Origin: Thermoanaerobacterales bacterium
GTDB lineage: Bacteria; Bacillota; Thermosediminibacteria; Thermosediminibacterales; Tepidanaerobacteraceae
Direction: 5' to 3'
Assembly: GCA_012841995.1 (NCBI GenBank)
Contig: DUTQ01000166.1
Coordinates: forward strand, 1-11,339
Length of the DNA stretch: 11,339 bases
Every line of letters begins with the position of its first letter. Within the stretch, counting starts at the first letter, position 1. The position numbers and the translations under genes were made by a program. The notes under the pieces were generated by a model, which was not told where the DNA came from, ran no database searches, and saw nothing but the letters and a program-made list of their open reading frames with translations. This document shows, in pieces, positions 7,065-11,339 of this stretch.

Positions 7065-8405
7065 TTGGCTTTTGATTCTCTTTCGCAAAAACTTGGAGAA
7101 GTTTTTAAAAAACTACGAGGTAAAGGGAAATTATCAGAATCTGATGTGAAACAGGCTATGAGAGAAGTCAAACTAGCCTTACTCGAAGCCGATGTCAATT
7201 TTAAGGTTGTAAAAAATTTTATAGGCAAAATAAGTGAACGAGCAGTTGGACAAGAAGTAATGGAAAGCCTTACACCAGGACAGCAGGTTATAAAAATTGT
7301 AAATGAAGAACTTACAAATCTGATGGGTGCAGAGCAAAGCAAGATTAATTTTTCTCCAAGTGGTATTACAATTATTATGTTAATAGGTTTACAGGGATCA
7401 GGGAAAACTACTACTTGCGGAAAATTGGGGAATCTTTTTTTAAAACAGGGTAAAAGACCTTTATTAGTAGCAGCTGATGTATATCGACCTGCAGCAATTA
7501 AGCAGTTACAAGTAGTCGGCGAAAAACTTGATTTGCCTGTGTTTAGCCTAGGTCAACAAAATCCTGTTGATATTTCAAAAGCCGCTTTGGAACATGCGAA
7601 AAAACATGGTAATGATGTATTACTTATTGATACTGCAGGACGACTTCATATTGACAATGAGTTAATGGATGAACTTAATAATATAAAAGAGGTTATAAGA
7701 CCAGATGAAATCTTATTAGTTGTTGACAGCATGACCGGTCAGGATGCTGTCAATGTAGCCGAAAACTTTAACAATGAATTGAATTTAACAGGTATTATAC
7801 TTACCAAATTAGATGGTGATACCCGAGGTGGTGCGGCTTTATCAGTTAAAGCGGTAACAGGTTGTCCAATAAAGTATATTGGTGTTGGAGAAAAACTCGA
7901 TAATTTAGAACCTTTTTATCCTGATAGAATGGCTTCAAGAATATTAGGCATGGGGGATGTGCTAACACTTATTGATAAGGCTACTTCTGCGATAGATTTA
8001 GAAAAAGCAAAGCAAATGGAGCAGAAGTTAAGAACACAAACTTTCGATCTGAATGACTTTTTAGAGCAATTAACACAGATAAAAAAGATGGGTTCATTAG
8101 ACCAGATATTGAACATGATTCCAGGATTTTCATCCCAGAAATTAAAGGGTGTAGATTTAGATGAGAAAGATTTAGTACATGTTGAGGCCATAATAAGTTC
8201 CATGACATTTGAAGAAAGAAAAAATCCAGTTATAATTAATGGCAGCAGGCGAAAAAGAATTGCTGCAGGAAGCGGCACTTCCATACAGGAGGTTAATAGA
8301 TTGCTTAAGCAGTATGAGCAGACTAGAAAAATGATAAAAAGAGTGACAGATATGGACAAGGGACGTAAAAAAGGAAGATCGAAGTTTCCATTTATAGGAT
8401 TTTAG
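7065..8405 (+). CDS. ffh: Signal recognition particle protein Ffh (SRP54 GTPase)
   Basis: Ffh is the protein core of SRP. It binds hydrophobic signal sequences on nascent chains and the SRP RNA, then FtsY at the membrane. The 446 residues are full length and start at TTG. The N domain covers about 1-90. The G domain has G1 GLQGSGKT (108-115), [12 protein letters not shown]3 DTAGR (189-193), and G4 TKLD (247-250) with GDTRGGAAL after it. The M domain runs from about 300. It is methionine-rich around the finger-loop region ([15 protein letters not shown]) and holds the SRP-RNA-binding motif [12 protein letters not shown] (395-406). No defect is visible. The SRP RNA gene is not in this window. 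The rpsP ribosome binding site starts directly after the stop, showing one operon with the ribosomal genes downstream. Confidence 0.98.
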   Translation: MAFDSLSQKLGEVFKKLRGKGKLSESDVKQAMREVKLALLEADVNFKVVKNFIGKISERAVGQEVMESLTPGQQVIKIVNEELTNLMGAEQSKINFSPSGITIIMLIGLQGSGKTTTCGKLGNLFLKQGKRPLLVAADVYRPAAIKQLQVVGEKLDLPVFSLGQQNPVDISKAALEHAKKHGNDVLLIDTAGRLHIDNELMDELNNIKEVIRPDEILLVVDSMTGQDAVNVAENFNNELNLTGIILTKLDGDTRGGAALSVKAVTGCPIKYIGVGEKLDNLEPFYPDRMASRILGMGDVLTLIDKATSAIDLEKAKQMEQKLRTQTFDLNDFLEQLTQIKKMGSLDQILNMIPGFSSQKLKGVDLDEKDLVHVEAIISSMTFEERKNPVIINGSRRKRIAAGSGTSIQEVNRLLKQYEQTRKMIKRVTDMDKGRKKGRSKFPFIGF

Positions 8406-8419
8406 AAGGAGGTGAATTT

Positions 8420-8707
8420 ATGGCAGTAAAAATAAGATTAAAACGCATGGGTGCAAAGAAAAAACCCTTTTACAGGGTTGTGGTAGCTGATAGCAGGATG
8501 CCAAGAAATGGAAGGTTCATTGAGGAAATAGGTTTTTATGATCCCCTTAAAGATCCTGTGGAGGTAAATATCAATGAGGAAAAAGCTGCCGATTGGCTAA
8601 ACAAAGGTGCAAAGCCAACAGATACTGTAAAACACCTTTTTGAAGTCGCAGGCATTCAAACAAATGCCAAAAGTGATCAATCCAATACACAGCCAAGCGA
8701 AGCTTGA
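8420..8707 (+). CDS. rpsP: 30S ribosomal protein S16
   Basis: S16 binds 16S rRNA early in 30S assembly and stabilises its 5' and central domains. The 95 residues contain the complete family core: [26 protein letters not shown] at the start, [12 protein letters not shown] (about 31-42) and the helix [20 protein letters not shown] short polar tail (about 80-95) is probably disordered. The Shine-Dalgarno is a perfect AAGGAGGTGA (8406-8415), the strongest in the window, placed directly after the ffh stop. This fits the high output expected of a ribosomal protein. KhpA follows after 40 bases. Confidence 0.98.
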   Translation: MAVKIRLKRMGAKKKPFYRVVVADSRMPRNGRFIEEIGFYDPLKDPVEVNINEEKAADWLNKGAKPTDTVKHLFEVAGIQTNAKSDQSNTQPSEA

Positions 8708-8747
8708 ATAATTTGGAAAACAGGAAGAACTAAAGGAGGAAGCTATT

Positions 8748-8975
8748 GTGATAGAATTAGTAGAGTACATTGCAAAAGCTCTGGTGGATCATCCCGAAAA
8801 TGTATCAGTTAATCAAGTTGAGGGTGAGCAATCAATAATATTAGAGCTTAAAGTTGATCCTGAAGATATGGGTAAAGTAATTGGAAAACAGGGTAGAATA
8901 GCAAAAGCCATCCGTACAGTGGTTAAAGCTGCAGCTGCAAAAGAAGGAAAAAGAGTAGTAGTTGAAATAATTTAG
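8748..8975 (+). CDS. khpA: RNA-binding KH-domain protein KhpA (YlqC)
   Basis: KhpA is a single-domain KH protein that in Streptococcus and others pairs with KhpB (Jag) to bind many RNAs and influence cell division and envelope genes. The 75 residues form essentially one KH fold with the GxxG loop GKQG at 46-49 (in [21 protein letters not shown]). The start is GTG, 8 bases after AAGGAGG (8733-8739). Its place between rpsP and rimM is the normal Firmicutes position. Bacillus has ylqD next, and that gene is absent here. A strong terminator-like hairpin follows its stop at once, so khpA may be the last efficiently transcribed gene of the ylxM-ffh-rpsP-khpA segment. Confidence 0.95.
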   Translation: MIELVEYIAKALVDHPENVSVNQVEGEQSIILELKVDPEDMGKVIGKQGRIAKAIRTVVKAAAAKEGKRVVVEII

Positions 8976-8982
8976 GCTTTTT

Positions 8983-9015
8983 AAGGGGGTTAGGATTTAG
9001 AACCTAACCCTTTTT
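8983..9015 (+). terminator. Intrinsic terminator or attenuator between khpA and rimM
   Basis: GGGTTAGG (8987-8994) and CCTAACCC (9003-9010) form a perfect 8-bp stem with an 8-base loop. AAGG before it can extend the stem by pairing with the first T residues. TTTTT follows (9011-9015). It looks like a functional rho-independent terminator. Only 32 bases lie between it and the rimM start, with no room for a full promoter, so downstream transcription probably depends on partial read-through. Confidence 0.85.
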
Positions 9016-9047
9016 ACCTAATTTTTTCTTTTTGGGAGGATAGTTTT

Positions 9048-9557
9048 TTGGACGATAAAACTATAAGGATAGGAAAAATTCTAGCTCCTTGGGGTGTAAA
9101 AGGTCAAGTTAAGGTGGAGCCACTTACCGATAATATTCGAAGATATGATAATTTAAAATCAGCTTTGATTAAATACAAAGATGAGCTAGTATGTATGAAG
9201 ATTGAATCGGTCTTATATCTTAAAAATGCTTATGTAGTTGTAAAATTTGAAGGCATAGATTCTCCCAAAGAGGCCGAAAATCTCCGGAATGAGTATATAA
9301 ACATTTTTCGCAAAGATGCTATAAAACTGCCTACAGGTCATTATTTTATCTGCGATATAATTGGTTTAGATGTTTATGATGAAAAGCAGGAATATATTGG
9401 CACCATCACAGATGTTTTGCAGACAGGTGCAAATGATGTCTACGTGGTAAAAAGATCTGATAAAGAATTTTTGCTTCCCGCTATCAAGGATGTTATCCTT
9501 AATATAGACATCGATAATAACCAGATGATAGTAAGACTGATGGAGGGAATGCTGTAG
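9048..9557 (+). CDS. rimM: Ribosome maturation factor RimM
   Basis: RimM binds S19 and helps mature the 3' (head) domain of 16S rRNA during 30S assembly. The 169 residues match the family. The N-terminal RimM domain opens with [25 protein letters not shown] sequence (about 8-28). The usual GPHG is APWG here, a mild departure. The C-terminal PRC-barrel domain starts near [15 protein letters not shown] (about 97-111) and includes LLPAIKDVI. The start is TTG, 7 bases after GGGAGGA (9034-9040), and no nearby ATG or GTG fits the family N-terminus. The stop overlaps the trmD GTG by one base, so rimM and trmD are translationally coupled. The hairpin just upstream probably lowers expression relative to rpsP. 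Confidence 0.96.
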   Translation: MDDKTIRIGKILAPWGVKGQVKVEPLTDNIRRYDNLKSALIKYKDELVCMKIESVLYLKNAYVVVKFEGIDSPKEAENLRNEYINIFRKDAIKLPTGHYFICDIIGLDVYDEKQEYIGTITDVLQTGANDVYVVKRSDKEFLLPAIKDVILNIDIDNNQMIVRLMEGML

Positions 9558-10276
9558 TGTTTTATATACATGTCCTTACGCTTTTTCCCGATTTTTTTTC
9601 AGGGCCTTTGGATGTTAGTATTATTAAGCGGGCCCGAGAAAAAAACATCTTAAATGTTGAACCTATTGATATAAGAGATTTTTCTCATGATAAACATAAA
9701 AAAGTTGATGATTATCCTTATGGTGGGGGCTGTGGCATGGTAATGAAGCCTGAACCCATTTTTGAGGCAGTTGAGTTTGCAAAAGAGTCTTGTAGAAAAA
9801 AAGCTCGCATTATATTGCTTTCTCCCCAAGGCAAGCTATTTAACCAAGAAATGGCAAAAGAATTTTCGAAAGAAGATCATCTTATTTTAATTTGTGGGCA
9901 TTATGAAGGTATTGACGAAAGGGTTAAAACCTTGATTACTGATGAAGTTTCAATAGGTGATTATATACTTACCGGAGGCGAGACTCCTGCATTGGCTATT
10001 ATTGACGCAACCATTAGACTTATCCCAGGGGTTTTGGGAAGTAGCCAATCAGCACTAAATGAGTCTTTCAGCGAAGGCCTACTTGAATATCCTCAATACA
10101 CGAGGCCACCAGTTTATAGAGGTCTTGAAGTTCCACAGGTTTTGCTTTCAGGAAATCATAAGGAGATCGAATTGTTTAGACGAAAGAAAGCTTTAAGAAG
10201 AACATTAGAGCAAAGACCAGATTTATTTAAAAAACTAGAGCTTTCAGAACAGGATAAAAAGCTACTTGAAAGCTGA
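9557..10276 (+). CDS. trmD: tRNA (guanine-N1-)-methyltransferase TrmD
   Basis: TrmD methylates G37 next to the anticodon, using S-adenosylmethionine, and prevents +1 frameshifting. It works as a homodimer with a trefoil-knot active site. The 239 residues are full length. Visible motifs are [19 protein letters not shown] (45-63), the knot segment [11 protein letters not shown] (113-123), [11 protein letters not shown] (132-142), R154 and [10 protein letters not shown] (175-184). The position of the Haemophilus catalytic Asp169 (in DSF) is Glu169 here (codon 10061-10063, in NESF). The rest of the active site is intact, so I expect an active enzyme. The start is GTG, 8 bases after GGAGGGA (9542-9548), overlapping the rimM stop. 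No terminator separates it from rplS, but a strong promoter lies in the 72-base gap. Confidence 0.97.
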   Translation: MFYIHVLTLFPDFFSGPLDVSIIKRAREKNILNVEPIDIRDFSHDKHKKVDDYPYGGGCGMVMKPEPIFEAVEFAKESCRKKARIILLSPQGKLFNQEMAKEFSKEDHLILICGHYEGIDERVKTLITDEVSIGDYILTGGETPALAIIDATIRLIPGVLGSSQSALNESFSEGLLEYPQYTRPPVYRGLEVPQVLLSGNHKEIELFRRKKALRRTLEQRPDLFKKLELSEQDKKLLES

Positions 10277-10283
10277 AAAGTAA

Positions 10284-10312
10284 TTGCCAACAAAAAACCT
10301 TTATGCTATAAT
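10284..10312 (+). promoter_or_regulatory. Strong sigma-A promoter of rplS
   Basis: TTGCCA (10284-10289, 5/6) and a perfect TATAAT (10307-10312) are separated by 17 bases. A TGC extension stands directly before the -10. It begins 7 bases after the trmD stop, so it is intergenic. The start point would be near 10319, with a leader of about 30 bases. It is the best vegetative promoter in the window. Confidence 0.8.
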
Positions 10313-10348
10313 ATGTTTTGTCATAAACCGTAGAAGGAGGGAAGACAG

Positions 10349-10690
10349 GTGAATCTACTTACTGAAATAGAGCAAGAGCAAATAAAAAAGGATATACCGG
10401 AGTTTAGACCGGGAGATTCAGTACGTGTTTATACAAAGGTTGTAGAAGGAAGCCGAGAAAGAATTCAGATATATGAAGGTGTTGTTATAGCCAGAAAAGG
10501 CGGAGGATTAAAAGAAACCTTTACCGTAAGAAAGATATCGTATGGTGTAGGGGTAGAAAGGGTTTTTCCTTTGCATTCTCCTCGCATTGATAAAATTGAG
10601 GTTGTAAAAAAAGGTCGAGTTCGTAGGGCTAAACTTTACTATATAAGAAACTTAAGAGGAAGAGCTGCAAGAATAAAAGAGAGGGACTAA
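10349..10690 (+). CDS. rplS: 50S ribosomal protein L19
   Basis: L19 sits at the interface of the 30S and 50S subunits and contributes to intersubunit bridges. The 113 residues match the family. Key stretches are the N-terminal helix [17 protein letters not shown], then [32 protein letters not shown] in the barrel, [19 protein letters not shown], and the basic C-terminal tail [21 protein letters not shown]. The start is GTG, 7 bases after AAGGAGGG (10334-10341). The gene has its own near-consensus promoter, so it need not depend on rimM-trmD transcription. Its stop codon lies within a terminator-like hairpin. RbgA, which acts in 50S assembly, follows after 37 bases. Confidence 0.98.
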   Translation: MNLLTEIEQEQIKKDIPEFRPGDSVRVYTKVVEGSRERIQIYEGVVIARKGGGLKETFTVRKISYGVGVERVFPLHSPRIDKIEVVKKGRVRRAKLYYIRNLRGRAARIKERD

Positions 10691-10711
10691 CTAAAGTCCC
10701 TCTATTGTTTT
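10680..10711 (+). terminator. Intrinsic terminator overlapping the rplS stop codon
   Basis: AGAGGGACT (10680-10688) pairs perfectly with AGTCCCTCT (10695-10703), a 9-bp stem with a 6-base loop. The tail ATTGTTTT is U-rich but interrupted by A and G, so termination may be partial. The left arm includes the last codons and the first base of the rplS stop. No promoter is visible before rbgA, which favours leaky termination. Confidence 0.65.
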
Positions 10712-10727
10712 AAGGTGGTGTTTATAT

Positions 10728-11339
10728 ATGGAAATACACTGGTATCCTGGGCATATGGCCAAAACTCGAAGAATGATAAAAGAGAACCTTCCCTTAATTG
10801 ATACAGTTGTGGAGTTAGTGGATGCTAGGGCCCCTATGAGCACACACTTACCAGACATTTTTCAAATAATCGGATCAAAACGATTGGTAGTAGTACTAAA
10901 TAAAGCCGATTTAGCAGATCCAAACGCAACGCGTTTATGGTTAAATAAATTTCGTGAATTAGGTTTAACTGCAATAGATATTGATACACCCAAGAGACTT
11001 GGGATTAAAAAATTGGTTGATATGTTACATGAAACAAAGACAAAAGGTCCAAGTTCTCACTTCAGGCCAATGAGATGTGCTATATTAGGAGTCCCCAATG
11101 TAGGAAAATCTTCACTTATTAACCAGCTTGCTCGCCGAAAAGGAGCAAAAACTGGGGATAAGCCAGGTGTTACAAAGGGTAAAATGTGGCTTAAGGTTGA
11201 CAGAACATTAGAATTGCTTGATACTCCGGGTATATTATGGCCTAAATTTGAAGAAAAGTCCACGGCAATTAAACTGGCGCTTATAGGCTCTATTAAAGAT
11301 GAACTGGTTAACATTGAAGAACTTTCTCAGATTTTAATA
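10728..11339 (+). CDS. rbgA: Ribosome biogenesis GTPase RbgA (YlqF), 3'-truncated
   Basis: RbgA is a circularly permuted GTPase that drives a late step of 50S maturation. The window ends after 204 codons, with no stop, of a protein usually near 285 residues. The N-terminus MEIHWYPGHMAKTRRMI is the family start. GTPase motifs appear in permuted order: G4 NKAD (58-61) comes first, then G1 GVPNVGKSS (121-129), then the G2 region TGDKPGVTKG, then G3 DTPG (165-168) within LLDTPGILWPKFE. The missing C-terminus would hold the ANTAR-like RNA-binding helical domain. ATG 10728 lies 7 bases after AAGGTGGTG (10712-10720). It follows rplS directly, as in Bacillus, and probably depends on read-through of the rplS hairpin. 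Confidence 0.96.
   Translation, partial: MEIHWYPGHMAKTRRMIKENLPLIDTVVELVDARAPMSTHLPDIFQIIGSKRLVVVLNKADLADPNATRLWLNKFRELGLTAIDIDTPKRLGIKKLVDMLHETKTKGPSSHFRPMRCAILGVPNVGKSSLINQLARRKGAKTGDKPGVTKGKMWLKVDRTLELLDTPGILWPKFEEKSTAIKLALIGSIKDELVNIEELSQILI

Noticed and set aside
7916..8359. 147-codon minus-strand reading frame inside ffh
   Set aside because: It lies wholly antisense to the Ffh M domain, with no ribosome binding site or family match.
1..11339. Mobile elements, CRISPR arrays, tRNA or rRNA genes, defence genes
   Set aside because: No transposase-like product, repeat-spacer pattern, tRNA cloverleaf or unrecognised gene was found on either strand. The window is filled by conserved housekeeping genes.

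Overview
The window is a gene-dense, single-strand stretch of a low-G+C Gram-positive chromosome. Every supportable gene is on the + strand. A-rich codon use, strong AGGAGG-type ribosome binding sites, frequent TTG/GTG starts, a spoVS gene and the order fabF-rnc-smc-ftsY-ylxM-ffh-rpsP-khpA-rimM-trmD-rplS-rbgA all point to a spore-forming member of the Clostridia. I cannot name the genus from this sequence.

Layout. Positions 1-1533 hold the 3' part of fabF (fatty-acid elongation), overlapped by rnc (RNase III). Positions 1534-1973 hold spoVS, a small sporulation gene with what looks like its own sigma-H promoter and its own intrinsic terminator. Positions 1974-2128 are a leader carrying a long inverted repeat. 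Positions 2129-6631 hold smc (chromosome condensation) and ftsY (SRP receptor). Positions 6632-8405 hold a likely sigma-A promoter, then ylxM and ffh (SRP accessory protein and SRP GTPase). Positions 8406-10690 hold the ribosome and tRNA-modification group rpsP, khpA, rimM, trmD and rplS. This group is interrupted by a strong terminator-like hairpin before rimM, and a near-consensus promoter lies before rplS. The window ends inside rbgA, a circularly permuted GTPase for 50S assembly.

How the genes fit together. FtsY, YlxM and Ffh form the protein side of co-translational membrane targeting. S16, RimM, TrmD, L19 and RbgA make or mature ribosomes and modify tRNA. RNase III processes rRNA and other structured RNAs. 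KhpA is an RNA-binding protein. Smc organises the chromosome.

Novelty. I see no new multi-gene system: no mobile element, CRISPR array, defence island or unrecognised gene. The interest is in regulatory DNA: the autonomous spoVS unit between housekeeping genes, the 10-bp inverted repeat before smc, the attenuator-like hairpin before rimM, and the dedicated rplS promoter. The last two could together keep S16 and L19 levels high relative to RimM and TrmD. TrmD also carries Glu where the reference enzyme has its catalytic Asp.
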